In this document: positions 34,247-44,184 of the stretch, in pieces
Numbering within the stretch: position 1 is the first letter of the stretch
How the letters are laid out: every line of letters begins with the position of its first letter
Assembly (NCBI RefSeq): GCF_009936375.1
Contig: NZ_AP022332.1
Location: 2,103,501-2,167,500, forward strand
DNA from: Methylosinus sp. C49
Lineage (GTDB): Bacteria; Pseudomonadota; Alphaproteobacteria; Rhizobiales; Beijerinckiaceae
Reading direction: 5' to 3'
DNA length: 64,000 nt
Notes under the pieces: generated by a model
What the model saw: only the letters and a program-made list of their open reading frames with translations
What the model was told of the DNA's origin: nothing
The model's database searches: none
Position numbers and translations under genes: made by a program

Positions 34247-35515
34247 TCAGGCCTCCAATGCGATCATGACGAGGATCGCCGCGGCGATCGGCAAATTCTT
34301 GAGCAGCGGCGCGAAAGGATGCAGCCAATAATCGGATGGCAGGCGCGTCGCGATGAGGGTGAAGACCAGCATGGTCGCGAGCTGCGCGGCGCCGGTGAGG
34401 GCCGGGCGCCATCGCAGCAGCAACAGCACGCCGAGCAGGAGATCGACCGCCGCGCCGCCATAGAGCGCAAACTCGGCGAGCGCGCCATGGACGCCGATCT
34501 CAGCGAGTAGCGCATAGCTTTTCTCCTGCGGATAGAGGCCGAAGGAGAGAAGGCCCGTCGCGACCCACAATAGGCCGAGGCACCAGCGCAGGAGCGGACG
34601 CAGGACGAACAGTCGTGCCGCCTGCCTGTCCGGGTCGCAGGCCGGCTCCAGCGCCAGAGCGTCGCGAATGTGGCGCGGTGGCCGATCGAGCGCCGCAGTC
34701 ATCGGCGCGCAATCGGCGACATTGCCGCGCGAGAGGAGCTTTATCACCTCGCGATTGAGCGGTCCGGTCGAGACGCGTCCGCCGATCGACGCCGCGAGCA
34801 GAAAGAGCCGATAGGGCACGCGAAAGAAGCGCGTCGGCTTCAGGCCGAGCCATTCGCGCAACAGCGCGAGCAGCGCATCCGTCGTCATCGGCTCCGGGCC
34901 GACGACATCGAGGCGACGCGGCGAAGGCGCGCCGTCCGCGATACGCGCCGCGACTTCGGCGAGATCGCCGACATGCACGGGCTGAAAGCGCCAAGCGCCA
35001 TCGCCGAAGCTCGGAAGCCGAGGCAGGACGGCGGCGGCGAGCAACCAGCGCGTGCTGGCGCCGCCGCGGCCGACGACGAGCGAGGGACGCAATATGCGCC
35101 AATCGAGCCGCGCGCCCGTGGGATCGAGCGCCGCGAGTCGCTCTTCGGCGACCGCCTTGCTGCGCTGATAGAGCGTCTCGCCATCGCTCTCGACGCCGAG
35201 CGCCGAGATGTGAATGAGGCGCGCGACGCCAGTCTCGAGGCAGGCGCGAAACAGATTGCACGCGCCCTCCGCATGGACGGCCGCCATGCTATTGGCGCCG
35301 TCGTCGCGAACGAGCCCGGCGCAATTGACGACGATCTCGAAGCTCGCGACCTTATCGCGAAGCTGCGCTTCGCTGTCGCGCGCGAGATCGACCTCGCGGC
35401 GCGAGGCCGCGACGACTTGATGGCCACGGTCGCGGAGCCGGCCGGCGATATGCCGTCCGATAAAGCCGCTGCCGCCGATGATGAGAATACGAGCCAAGAT
35501 CGGTCTCCTCGGCAA
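34247..35515 (-). CDS. SDR-family epimerase-like protein with C-terminal DoxX-like domain
   Basis: 422 aa. N-terminal extended SDR/NAD(P)-binding domain (ARILIIGGSGFIGRHIAG with the GxxGxxG nucleotide loop, NCAGLVRD, and the YxxxK-like YQRSKAVAEE). From about residue 300 there are four hydrophobic helices (LRWCLGLLWVATGLLSFGLY, ...) of the DoxX-like type. First gene of the leftward operon with DUF2269 and DUF4166-DCC. The group recurs together in other proteobacteria, suggesting a shared membrane redox task, but it is uncharacterised. Confidence 0.88.
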   Translation of the reverse strand: MPRRPILARILIIGGSGFIGRHIAGRLRDRGHQVVAASRREVDLARDSEAQLRDKVASFEIVVNCAGLVRDDGANSMAAVHAEGACNLFRACLETGVARLIHISALGVESDGETLYQRSKAVAEERLAALDPTGARLDWRILRPSLVVGRGGASTRWLLAAAVLPRLPSFGDGAWRFQPVHVGDLAEVAARIADGAPSPRRLDVVGPEPMTTDALLALLREWLGLKPTRFFRVPYRLFLLAASIGGRVSTGPLNREVIKLLSRGNVADCAPMTAALDRPPRHIRDALALEPACDPDRQAARLFVLRPLLRWCLGLLWVATGLLSFGLYPQEKSYALLAEIGVHGALAEFALYGGAAVDLLLGVLLLLRWRPALTGAAQLATMLVFTLIATRLPSDYWLHPFAPLLKNLPIAAAILVMIALEA

Positions 35516-35666
35516 TGGGGCGAAAAAGCTTCGCCTTCGGGAGACCTATGGGCAATGGCGGCGCCACTATGTAACTATCTGTTTTTAAGTCACTCTAATA
35601 CGTATGCTGTAAACCCTGGAGATAGATATCATTGAACTGCCTATAAACTGAGGATACAGTCGGGCG

Positions 35667-37391
35667 ATGACGCCGAGCCTGCTGTTCACCCTCTCCATCT
35701 CGACGACCTTCCTGTCGAGCGCCGCGCTTTCGACGTTTCTCCTGGCGCGGGCGGGTGCGGCGCCGGGCGCGAAGCAGCTCGCGGCCTTCGTCGTGATCGT
35801 CGGGCTTTTCGCCCTCGGCTTGATCCTGCCCGAGCGCATCGGCGCGGTTGCCATGGCGCTGGCGCCGCTGGGCTCGGCGATAGCGGTCGATTTCGCGATC
35901 CGGCTGACGGGGCAGGGCGCGCGCACGCTTCCGATCGTCCACGCGCTCGGCGCCGGCGCGACCCTATTGCTTTTCATCTTCGGCGCCGGCGCCTTTTTCG
36001 AAGCACACGCTGGTCTGCGCGGTTTTCGCTATGAGGGCGTCGGCCTCGTCGGCGTGGCTGTCGCGATCGGCCTCGCGGCCTATGGCAATGGGCTGATGGC
36101 CTTCGCCCTGCGCCGCGCCGAGGGCAAGCGCCGACGCGAGATCGCCATTGTTCTCGTCTCCTCGCTCGTCGGCCTGTCGACGGTCGTTTCTTTCGCGCCG
36201 CCCTTGTTCGGCGTGTTGGTCGCGCCCTGGTCCATTCTCGCTCTGCCGATCTATCCGGCGCTGCTCGTCTACGGAATATTGCGCTATGAGCTGATGGCCG
36301 CCAATGTCTGGGCGCGTCGCGCCGCCGCCTATGCGCTCGTGCTGCTTCTCGCCGCCGCCGTGGCCGGATTGCTCGCCGCGGCGCCTTTGAGCTTCGTCGC
36401 TCCGTCGATGGATTTCGCGTCCCTTTGGCTCCTCGTCGTCACGGCCATGGCGCTGGCCTTTGCTTTCGGCGAGCCCATTCGCCGCGCGGCGGATCGGCTC
36501 GTCTACGCAGGCCCGGAGATTTTCGCCGAGACCATGGCGCAATGGCGCAGCGAGCTCGCCAGCGCGGACACGACCACTGAGGCGATCGAGATCGCGCGCG
36601 CGCAATTGCGCGCGGCGATGCGCCCGTCGGTCGAGGCGACTCTTTCCAACGAAGGGCCCGAGCCGGCGATACGCTGTGACAATACGGGCGACAAATGGGC
36701 CGCCAGGCTCACAGGTTTCGAGGATTCGCCGCCGGGCGCGCGCCGCCTCGCCATCGTCTACGCCGATGTTCTGACGCAGAGCCTCGACGATATCGATCGC
36801 CGAAGAAGCCGCGCCGAGAGCCAGCGGCTCGCCGAGCTCGGAATGCTCGCCTCGACGATTGCGCATGATCTGCGCAATCCGCTCAACATCGTGAATATGG
36901 CGGCCGCGGCCGCGCCGGCGGAGACGCGCGCCGAGATCATAGAGCAGACGCGGCGCATGAATCGTCTCGTCGCCGATTTGCTCGACTACGCCAAGCCCTG
37001 GAAGATCGAGCCGGCGGATATCGATTTCGCCGCGACATTCGGCGATATCGAGATCGACATCGCGAACGATGCGCATTTGCGCGCCGATCCGTTCCGCTTC
37101 GCTCAAGCGATAGACAATCTCATCGCCAATGCGCGCGCCGCCGGCGGCCGCGTCGCCATCTTCGTCGAGGCGACGCCCGAGGCGATATTCGTTAATGTCT
37201 GCGACGATGGTCCCGGCGTGCCGGAGGAAATCAAGGACCGCGTGTTTCAGCCCTTCGTCTCGCGCTCCGGCGAAGGCACGGGGCTCGGCCTCGCCATTGT
37301 CGCCAAGATCATGGCCGCGCATGGCGGCTCCGTGGCGCTCGGCGCGCGCGAGGGCTTCTCCACCTGCGTCACTCTGAGGTTTCCGGCGTGA
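35667..37391 (+). CDS. Membrane sensor histidine kinase
   Basis: 574 aa. About eight N-terminal membrane helices (residues 1-270), then a short cytoplasmic linker, HisKA dimerisation domain with the H-box LASTIAHDLRNPLN (His about residue 400), and HATPase with N-box FAQAIDNLIANARAA, G1 DDGPGVP and G2 GEGTGLGLAI. The polytopic N-terminus implies sensing of a membrane or lipid-soluble signal. Its TGA overlaps the GTG start of the sigma-54 response regulator, so the two form a cognate pair. Target genes unknown. Confidence 0.93.
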   Translation: MTPSLLFTLSISTTFLSSAALSTFLLARAGAAPGAKQLAAFVVIVGLFALGLILPERIGAVAMALAPLGSAIAVDFAIRLTGQGARTLPIVHALGAGATLLLFIFGAGAFFEAHAGLRGFRYEGVGLVGVAVAIGLAAYGNGLMAFALRRAEGKRRREIAIVLVSSLVGLSTVVSFAPPLFGVLVAPWSILALPIYPALLVYGILRYELMAANVWARRAAAYALVLLLAAAVAGLLAAAPLSFVAPSMDFASLWLLVVTAMALAFAFGEPIRRAADRLVYAGPEIFAETMAQWRSELASADTTTEAIEIARAQLRAAMRPSVEATLSNEGPEPAIRCDNTGDKWAARLTGFEDSPPGARRLAIVYADVLTQSLDDIDRRRSRAESQRLAELGMLASTIAHDLRNPLNIVNMAAAAAPAETRAEIIEQTRRMNRLVADLLDYAKPWKIEPADIDFAATFGDIEIDIANDAHLRADPFRFAQAIDNLIANARAAGGRVAIFVEATPEAIFVNVCDDGPGVPEEIKDRVFQPFVSRSGEGTGLGLAIVAKIMAAHGGSVALGAREGFSTCVTLRFPA

Positions 37392-38725
37392 GTGGCGAGA
37401 CCATTCTCATCGTCGATGACGAACTCGCTTTCGCGCGCGTCGCCGGCGCTTTTCTGACGCGCGAAGGTTATCATGTGGTGACGGCGAAGGACGCAGCTTC
37501 TGCGCGCGAAACCTTCGCGCAGGCGCGGCCCGATCTCGTGCTTCTCGATCTCGTCATGCCGCCCGAGCGCACGCCAGAGGCGGGCCTGTCGCTGCTGCCG
37601 GAGTTTTCGAGCGCTGTCACCGTCGTGCTCACGGCGCATAGCGAGCATGAGCTGGCGCTGCGCGCCGTCGCGCTCGGCGCATGGGATTTTCTCGCCAAGC
37701 CTGTGGAGCCGGAGCTGTTGCGCTTCTGCGCCCAGCGCGCGCTCGCCAAAGCGGCGCTGGAGCGCGAGAACGCGCGGCTGCGCGCGGAGACGGCGGGCGA
37801 TGGGCTGATCGGCAATGGTCCTTCCATGGCGCATGTGAAGGATATGATCCGCCGCATCGGCCCGGCCGAGCTTCCCGTAATGATCCTCGGCCCGACCGGC
37901 TCCGGCAAGGAGCTGGTCGCTCATGCGCTGCATAGAGCGAGCGCGCGTCACGGGCCTTTCGTTTCCATTCATTGTGGCGCGATTCCTGCCGAGCTGATCG
38001 AGAGCGAGCTGTTCGGCCATCTCAAAGGCGCCTTCACCGGCGCCCATGCCGATCGCCCCGGCCTCGTCGCGACGGCGCGTGGCGGCACGCTATTTCTCGA
38101 CGAGATCGGCGAGGCGCCGCTTCCCTGCCAAGTGAAGCTGCTGCGCTTCCTGCAAGAAGGTACCTATACGCCCGTCGGCGGACGCGAGGCGCGCCGCGCC
38201 GACGTGCGCATCGTCAGCGCGACGCATCGCGATCTCGAAGCGATGATCGCTTCCGGCGGCTTTCGCGAGGATCTCTATTACCGCCTGCGCGGCGTCATCA
38301 TTCGCTCGCCCGCGCTGGACGAGCGGCGCGAGGATTTGGGCCTCCTCGCCGCGCATTTTCTCGGCCGAGCGGCGAAGAAGCGCAAATTGGGTTTTTCCCA
38401 GGACGCTCTCGCTTGGCTCGTCGCACAATCCTGGCCCGGCAATGTTCGCGAGCTGAAAGCGACGATCGAATGCGCCGCCGCGCTCGCCGATCCGCGATCA
38501 TCGACGATTTCCGCCGAGGATTTGACTTTCGCGCGCGGCGGCGGAGTTCGACTCGCGGCGGAAGCTGTCGCGGAAACGCTTCCCGAAGCGCAGGAGAAAT
38601 TGGAGCGCCGCATGATCGGCGCCGCGCTCGCCGCCACCGAGCACAATCACAGCGCCGCCGCCCGCCGTCTCGGCGTTTCCCGCGTCGGGTTGTTGAAGAT
38701 GATGGCGAGGCTCGGGTTGCGATAA
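37388..38725 (+). CDS. Sigma-54-dependent response regulator, NtrC family
   Basis: 445 aa, GTG start overlapping the kinase stop. Receiver domain with acidic pair (LIVDDE) and phospho-acceptor Asp about residue 54 (LVLLDLVMP); AAA+ domain with Walker A GPTGSGKE (about 169), the sigma-54-contacting GAFTGA (about 214) and Walker [13 protein letters not shown]-terminal Fis-type HTH ([20 protein letters not shown]). It would activate RpoN promoters, such as those found at 13061-13108, though no direct link is shown. Confidence 0.95.
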   Translation: MSGETILIVDDELAFARVAGAFLTREGYHVVTAKDAASARETFAQARPDLVLLDLVMPPERTPEAGLSLLPEFSSAVTVVLTAHSEHELALRAVALGAWDFLAKPVEPELLRFCAQRALAKAALERENARLRAETAGDGLIGNGPSMAHVKDMIRRIGPAELPVMILGPTGSGKELVAHALHRASARHGPFVSIHCGAIPAELIESELFGHLKGAFTGAHADRPGLVATARGGTLFLDEIGEAPLPCQVKLLRFLQEGTYTPVGGREARRADVRIVSATHRDLEAMIASGGFREDLYYRLRGVIIRSPALDERREDLGLLAAHFLGRAAKKRKLGFSQDALAWLVAQSWPGNVRELKATIECAAALADPRSSTISAEDLTFARGGGVRLAAEAVAETLPEAQEKLERRMIGAALAATEHNHSAAARRLGVSRVGLLKMMARLGLR

Positions 38726-39226
38726 ATGATCCATGCAATAGAATTCGACGAGCTACGGCAAAGAAGCTATTGGCCAGCGTCCGATCGACACGGGCGGTTT
38801 GTCGCTCTCGAGGCGCCGACCGATCGCCGGCCGGATGGAGAGCTCGACGGACGTCTGACGGGACGATCCGATCCATTGGTCGTCGAGGCGACCGTCGAAG
38901 ACGGCGCGATACGTCTTCTGCCCTTGTCGCTTCTGGGCGCGACGATCACGACGCTCGATTTCATCGATTTTGAACAGTCGGGTCGACGGATCGGCATGGT
39001 CGAGCGCGCGAAAGGCCTGCTCGTGCGACGCAAGACCCGCATACGGCGCTTTTCATTGTCGCCGCCGAGCCGAGCCGGACGACGGGCGCCGGCCGATTCG
39101 AAATTGGAGCCTCCGGCAATCCCGGCGCGTGTGTGGATGCCCTCGCTTTTGCAAGGTGATTTTCTCGGCGACTACTCGGCTCGGCGCCTCTATCGGTCGT
39201 GTATCGGGCCTCTCATCGTGGCCTGA
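38726..39226 (+). CDS. Doubtful hypothetical protein
   Basis: 166 codons starting MIHAIEFDELRQRSYWPASD directly after the response regulator. The middle (DPLVVEATVEDGAIRLLPLS) looks protein-like, but the rest is Arg-rich with no domain and codon bias is weak. Nearby sequence holds relics, so this may be decayed DNA. Included at low confidence. Confidence 0.3.
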   Translation: MIHAIEFDELRQRSYWPASDRHGRFVALEAPTDRRPDGELDGRLTGRSDPLVVEATVEDGAIRLLPLSLLGATITTLDFIDFEQSGRRIGMVERAKGLLVRRKTRIRRFSLSPPSRAGRRAPADSKLEPPAIPARVWMPSLLQGDFLGDYSARRLYRSCIGPLIVA

Positions 39227-39306
39227 AGTGCGCCTTCAGAGAGCTTGGTTTGCTCGAGCGCCGGGACTGGTTTTCCCCATTCTGAACATTGAAGTCCTTG
39301 CCGCAT
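39227..39306. other. Non-coding junction
   Basis: No gene recognised between the doubtful frame and the helicase relic. Confidence 0.3.
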
Positions 39307-39462
39307 ATGTCGTCGTTCGATCTCCTCGCCGACGAGGTCGAGCTCGAGGATGTCTACGAGACCGAGCGGCAACTGCTCTATGTCGCTGCGACGCGCGCGC
39401 GGGACCGGCTGCTGATCAGCGGCGTTGCGCCGGGCTCGGAGTTCCTGCGGGATTTCACGTGA
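39307..39462 (+). pseudogene. UvrD/Rep-type helicase C-terminal relic
   Basis: 51 residues beginning MSSFDLLADEVELED and containing ETERQLLYVAATRARDRLLI then SGVAPGSEFLRD, the motif VI region of superfamily I helicases (VAxTRARDRLL, with the arginine finger region). No other helicase motif precedes it, so only the 3' end of a former gene remains. It ends 23 bases before the convergent YhaN gene's stop. Confidence 0.65.
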
Positions 39463-39484
39463 TTATCACGACTCTGGACACCCA

Positions 39485-42400
39485 CTACAGCATGACCACA
39501 TCCGCCGCATCCCGAAGCGTGTCTCTCGCTATATCGGCGACATGGCGGTGATGGGTGAAGAGGATCGCTTGACGCGCGCGGCCGAATTCGGCGAGCAGGC
39601 CGAGCGCGCAGGCGACGCGCGCTTCGTCGAAGCTCGCCAGCAGATCGTCGCCGATGAAGGGCAGGGGCTGCGCTTCGCGCAGCTCGAGCAGAGAGAGGCG
39701 CAGCGACAAGAATAATTGGTCGCGCGCGCCCTCGCTCATTCCGGCGACCGGCACGCGCACGCCGTCTGGGCGTAGCCCCGCCAAGGTCGGCGCGTCGCCC
39801 TCGTCATAATCGACGCAGAGTCCCGTGAAGGCGCCGGCCGTCGCCAGCGCGAACAAGGCGGAGGCGCGCAGGATCAGCGGGTCCTGCACTGCGGCGCGAT
39901 GGCGCTCTATGGCCCGCGCGGCGAGGCGGGCGGCGGCGGCGCGCGTGATCCAGCGCTCCGACACGCTCAGCAGTTCCGCGCCGGCCTCGGCTTTCTCATG
40001 CGCGGCGGCTTCCGCGTCCCGTCCTGCGGCCAGTCGCTCGCGCGTCGCCTCCGCCTCGTGCCGAAGCTTCGCGGCCGCTTCTATATCGGCGAGGAGCTGG
40101 CTTTGATCGACGCTCAGGCGCTCGATCTCCGTCGGCAGCAGATCGGCGTCGAGACCGTCTTGCTCGGCGCGCAGCGTCTCTTCGTCATAGCCGTCGCCGA
40201 TCTCGACGAGATCGCGGCGAATGATTTCGATCTCTTTCGCCACTTCTTGCCGTCGCTCGAGACGCGGCAGCGCAGTGGCGAGGGAGGTAGAAGCGTCGAG
40301 GCCGAGCGCGAGGCGCGCCCGCTCCAGAATCGTGTCGATCCTGGCCTTCTGCGTCATCAGCGAGGCGCGCGCGACTTCGCGCTTGTCGATCGCCGCCGTC
40401 AGCGCGTCGCGACGGCTGTGCATCTTGCGCGCCGTTTCGAGACGCGCGATGATGGCGTCGAGAGCCGCCAGCGGCGCGCTGCTGTCGATATCCGGCGTCG
40501 TCGCCGCGACCAGGCGAGCGACATCGGCGGCGAAAGCCGCCATATCCTCCTCCATTCGGGAGATGCGGCGGCTCAATTCCTCGAAATCTTTCTTTTGCAC
40601 GGGCACGTCGCGCCAGATCGCCAGCGCCGCCTCTGCCTCGGCGATCGTCGCATCGGCGGCGAGCCCGATCGCGCTCATCCGCGCCGGCCATTGCGCGCGC
40701 GCCGTCTCGCGCGTCTCGAGCGCGCGCGCTTTCGCGGCTTCGCGTCGCTCGACCTCCTCCTCCGCATGCTGTCGGCGTATGGCGCGTTCGCGCGCCCCGG
40801 TCCAGAGTCGTTGCAGGCGCGCGAGTCGGCCGGCCGCATCCTTGTGCAGCAGCTCGATCGGCATGGACGGATCGTCGACGCCGCCGAGGTCCAGAACGAG
40901 CCGCGCCAATGCGCCGCGATGCGCCGCGAGCTTGCTCTCGATCGCCGCCGCCTCGCATCCGCGATCCGAGAGACGTCGTCGCCGCTCCGTCAATTCGCCG
41001 ATTTGCGTTATCCAATGCGCCATCGCCGCGGGCGCGCGCGGGACGACGCCGCTGCGGCTCCACAATTTTATCCAGGCGGCATGGGCCGCTGATTTTCGCT
41101 CGTCGAGCGCCGCCTGCGCTTCCAGCAGATCGCTGAGCTTGCTCTGCTCTTGCGCGCGCCGCTCGCGCGCGGTCTCGAGACGCGAGGCGCGGTCGGCGTC
41201 GGAGAGGAGAACATCGGTCACTGTGTCGATTTCGCGCGTCTCGGCGCGCAGCTTGCCAAAATTCTCGAGGCGCTCGGACGGCGCGCTGTCGAGAGAGGAT
41301 TCGAGCGCCATGGCGGCGGCGTCGCGGCGGGCGCGAGCGGCGAGCAGATCGTCTCTTGTCGCCGCCGCCCCGGCGCGCGAATGCCGCTCGATCTCGCTTT
41401 CGATCGCGGCGAGCGTCGCGCGCGAGGCCGCAATGTCGGCGGTCGAGCGCTTCTCTTTCTCGGCAATGTCCGCCGCCGTGGCGCGCGCCGTCTCTATCGC
41501 GCCCTCGTCCGGCAGCGGGCGGCGCGCCAGCTCGTCCAGCGCATTCGCCGGCGGGTCGAGACGCGCCGCATCTTCCGCGATGCGCGCCTCCTCGAGCGCG
41601 TCCTGCGCGCGGTCGCGGCGCAGCCGATCGGCGTCGCCAGCGACTTCGGCGAAGGCTTCGAGACGCCGCGAGAACGGCTCTGGATCGGCGACATAGGTTC
41701 CGTTCTCTTCGGCGCCTTCCAGCTCGCGCTGCTTCTGCCGCGCGCGCTCCAACTCGCCCAGCGCATCGGCGCAGCGCTCCTCGGCGCGCCGGCGGTCGTC
41801 GACGGCCTCGCGCGCGGCGGCCAGGGCGGGGTCGGTCGGCATGCGCGCGAGGAGCTGCTCGAAGGAGGCGAAGCCGAGCCGGCGCGCGGTTTCGGTCAGC
41901 GCGTCGCCGGCGATGCGCTGCTCGCTTTGGCGCTTGGGCAGATCGGACTGCGCCTTGCGCACGGCGCCGAGCCGCTCGCGCAGCTTCTGCGCTTCGGCGT
42001 CTTGCGCCAGCAGCGTCTCGTCCACGGCGAGGGCGGCGATCGTCGCCCGATCCTCGGCGTCGTCGGCGGCATAGGCGGCGAGCTTTTCGTCGAGCGTTTC
42101 GGCGTCCTTCCAGGCCGCGCGCCAGCGCGCCGTCTCTTCGGCGGCGACCGGCGGGAGGTCGGCGAAATCCGCCAATTCCTCGCTCGTGGCGGCGAGGCGC
42201 AGCAGGCGCGGCCGGGTGCGCGTCGCGCGCCGGCGAAGGGCGAGGGCGCGGCCGATCTCCTCATGCGCGCCGCGCAAATCGTCGCATTTGCGCCGGGCCT
42301 CCTCGACCGCCTCGTCGGCGGCCTTCAGAGCGTCCGCCGTGACGATGGCGTCGCGCAGGAGCTTCTCCGCATTGTCGAAGCGAGCGTCGGCGATATAAAA

Positions 42401-42943
42401 TTCCTTCGAGGCGGCGCGGCGCGCTCCGAACAGCGCTTCCGCCTCGGCGTCGAGCCGGGCGCGCAGCCGCGACAGGGCGGAAAGCTGCGCGGAGGAGGCG
42501 GCGAGCGTCTCCGCCAGACGGCCGCCCGCCTTCAGCAATTCCTGGCCTCCCTCGCGCAGCGCGCGGGCGGTGAGGCCGAATTCGGCGAAGAAGCTCTCGC
42601 GCGTCGCGGCGCCGAGCAGCGGCGTCAGCAGATCGTCGTCGAGCGGCTTGCCGGCCTCGTCGAGAAGCGTGTTCTTGTCGCCCTTGCGGCGCCTAAAGCT
42701 CAGCGCAGCGCCGCCAGCGAGACGCAGACGCGCGCCGATCCGCAGCGTCCGGCTCTCATGCAGAAAATCATAGGCGGTGCGCTTGCCGAAGCCGAACAGA
42801 AGATCGCCTATGCCGGAGAGCGCCGAGGTCTTGCCCGCCTCATTGGCGCCGAGCACGATATGCAGCCGCGCGTCCGGCCGGAATGTCAGCGCGCGGTCGG
42901 TGAAGGCGGCATAGCGCTCGAAACGCAGCTCCTCGATCCTCAC
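39485..42943 (-). CDS. yhaN: YhaN/SbcC-like AAA ATPase
   Basis: 1152 aa. ABC-type SMC/Rad50-like ATPase: N-terminal Walker A GANEAGKTS (about residues 33-41) preceded by LRFERYAAFTDRALTF, then long coiled coils (residues about 180-1000, Ala/Arg/Glu-rich), and C-terminal signature AGMSEGARDQLFLSLRLSLL plus Walker B PLPFIGDDLLASFDEAR. It pairs with the overlapping upstream YhaO nuclease gene (ATGA), as SbcC with SbcD, to act on DNA ends or hairpins. Exact substrate unknown. Confidence 0.93.
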   Translation of the reverse strand: MRIEELRFERYAAFTDRALTFRPDARLHIVLGANEAGKTSALSGIGDLLFGFGKRTAYDFLHESRTLRIGARLRLAGGAALSFRRRKGDKNTLLDEAGKPLDDDLLTPLLGAATRESFFAEFGLTARALREGGQELLKAGGRLAETLAASSAQLSALSRLRARLDAEAEALFGARRAASKEFYIADARFDNAEKLLRDAIVTADALKAADEAVEEARRKCDDLRGAHEEIGRALALRRRATRTRPRLLRLAATSEELADFADLPPVAAEETARWRAAWKDAETLDEKLAAYAADDAEDRATIAALAVDETLLAQDAEAQKLRERLGAVRKAQSDLPKRQSEQRIAGDALTETARRLGFASFEQLLARMPTDPALAAAREAVDDRRRAEERCADALGELERARQKQRELEGAEENGTYVADPEPFSRRLEAFAEVAGDADRLRRDRAQDALEEARIAEDAARLDPPANALDELARRPLPDEGAIETARATAADIAEKEKRSTADIAASRATLAAIESEIERHSRAGAAATRDDLLAARARRDAAAMALESSLDSAPSERLENFGKLRAETREIDTVTDVLLSDADRASRLETARERRAQEQSKLSDLLEAQAALDERKSAAHAAWIKLWSRSGVVPRAPAAMAHWITQIGELTERRRRLSDRGCEAAAIESKLAAHRGALARLVLDLGGVDDPSMPIELLHKDAAGRLARLQRLWTGARERAIRRQHAEEEVERREAAKARALETRETARAQWPARMSAIGLAADATIAEAEAALAIWRDVPVQKKDFEELSRRISRMEEDMAAFAADVARLVAATTPDIDSSAPLAALDAIIARLETARKMHSRRDALTAAIDKREVARASLMTQKARIDTILERARLALGLDASTSLATALPRLERRQEVAKEIEIIRRDLVEIGDGYDEETLRAEQDGLDADLLPTEIERLSVDQSQLLADIEAAAKLRHEAEATRERLAAGRDAEAAAHEKAEAGAELLSVSERWITRAAAARLAARAIERHRAAVQDPLILRASALFALATAGAFTGLCVDYDEGDAPTLAGLRPDGVRVPVAGMSEGARDQLFLSLRLSLLELREAQPLPFIGDDLLASFDEARVACALGLLAEFGRARQAILFTHHRHVADIARDTLRDAADVVML

Positions 42944-44184
42944 GCGGCGTCCTCCCGCTCGAGCGCGCCCAGCAGAAGATCGCGGGCGGTCTCGGCGAGA
43001 CGCGCCAGCGCCGCCGGATCAGCCTGAAATTCGGCGCGCAGGCCGCGCGGCAGCTTGTCGCCCAAAAGCTCCGCCAGCTCGGCCAGCGTCGCCTCGAAGC
43101 CGGGGTCGGCGGCGGCCTCGCGCAGCAGCGTCTCGAGGTCGAGCGCGTCCGGCGCGGCGGGCGCTCGCGCGCGGGCAGGCGGGCGCGTCGCAATCTCCAG
43201 CCTTTCGACCCAGCAATCCTCGGCGAGGCGGAAGCCGAGCGCGCGCGCCTCCTGCTCCAGCGTCTCGCGCCCCGCGACGAGGCGCTCGTGCAGCGGCGTC
43301 GCGCCGACGAGCCGGATGCGGGCGGCGAGCGGCCGCGCCGCGGCCTGCGCATGAACAGCGCCGAGCCGCGCCTCTATGCGGGCGAGCGCCGCGGCCTCGT
43401 CGGCGCAATCGTCGATCTCGACGCACTCATGCGCCCAGCGGGCGGCGTCGAGCGAGACCGGCGTCGCCTCGACGATGCGTCCGTCGTCGACGGTGATCCG
43501 CATCGCGCCCTTCGCGCCCGTCTCCTTGACGCTGCGGCCCTGAATATTGCCGGGATAGACGATCCATGGATCGCGCGCGACGATCTCCGCCGCATGGACA
43601 TGGCCGAGCGCCCAATAATCATAGCCGAAGCGTGCGAGATCCTCGACCGTGCAGGGCGCATAGGCGGCGTGGCCGCGCGAGCCGTCGAGCGCCGTATGCA
43701 GAACGCCGATGTTGAGCCAGCCCTCGCGCCGCTCGGGATAGCTCGCGACGAAGGCGCCGTCGACGAGACGCGTGCCGAAGCTGCGGCCATGCAGAGCGAC
43801 GCGCCGCTGCTCGACGAGCAGCGTCTCCGCGCGCGCCGAGGAGAAGATTCGCACGCTCGGCGGATAGGGCAGGGACTTCGACATGAGGCTGTCGGCGTCG
43901 TGATTGCCCTTGACGATGAAGGTCGGAATTCCTTTGCGGTCGAGCCGGCCGAGCGCGCGCGCGAAGAAGAGGCCGGTGGTCACATCCTTCCAATCGCCGT
44001 CGAAAATATCTCCCGAGATCACGACGAAAGCGGCGTCGGCCGAGATCGCCTCGTCGATCAGCGCCTCGACGGCGCGCCGCCCGGCCTGGGCGAAGCGCGC
44101 CGCGACGGCCGGGTCCTTGACGCCGAGACCGGCGAGCGGGCTGTCGATATGGAGGTCGGCCGCGTGGAGGAAACAGAACCGCAT
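42940..44184 (-). CDS. yhaO: YhaO/SbcD-like DNA exonuclease, metallophosphoesterase
   Basis: 414 aa. Calcineurin-type nuclease core: LHAADLHIDSPLAG, VISGDIFDGD, IVKGNHDADS, IGVLHT and WALGHVHAAEI, all the motifs with Asp, His and Asn metal ligands. The C-terminal third (after about residue 300) is a helical capping region with an Ala-rich linker. Start MRFCFLHAADLH is good. Operon head; yhaN follows by four-base overlap. A helicase relic lies beyond its 3' partner. Confidence 0.94.
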   Translation of the reverse strand: MRFCFLHAADLHIDSPLAGLGVKDPAVAARFAQAGRRAVEALIDEAISADAAFVVISGDIFDGDWKDVTTGLFFARALGRLDRKGIPTFIVKGNHDADSLMSKSLPYPPSVRIFSSARAETLLVEQRRVALHGRSFGTRLVDGAFVASYPERREGWLNIGVLHTALDGSRGHAAYAPCTVEDLARFGYDYWALGHVHAAEIVARDPWIVYPGNIQGRSVKETGAKGAMRITVDDGRIVEATPVSLDAARWAHECVEIDDCADEAAALARIEARLGAVHAQAAARPLAARIRLVGATPLHERLVAGRETLEQEARALGFRLAEDCWVERLEIATRPPARARAPAAPDALDLETLLREAAADPGFEATLAELAELLGDKLPRGLRAEFQADPAALARLAETARDLLLGALEREDAA

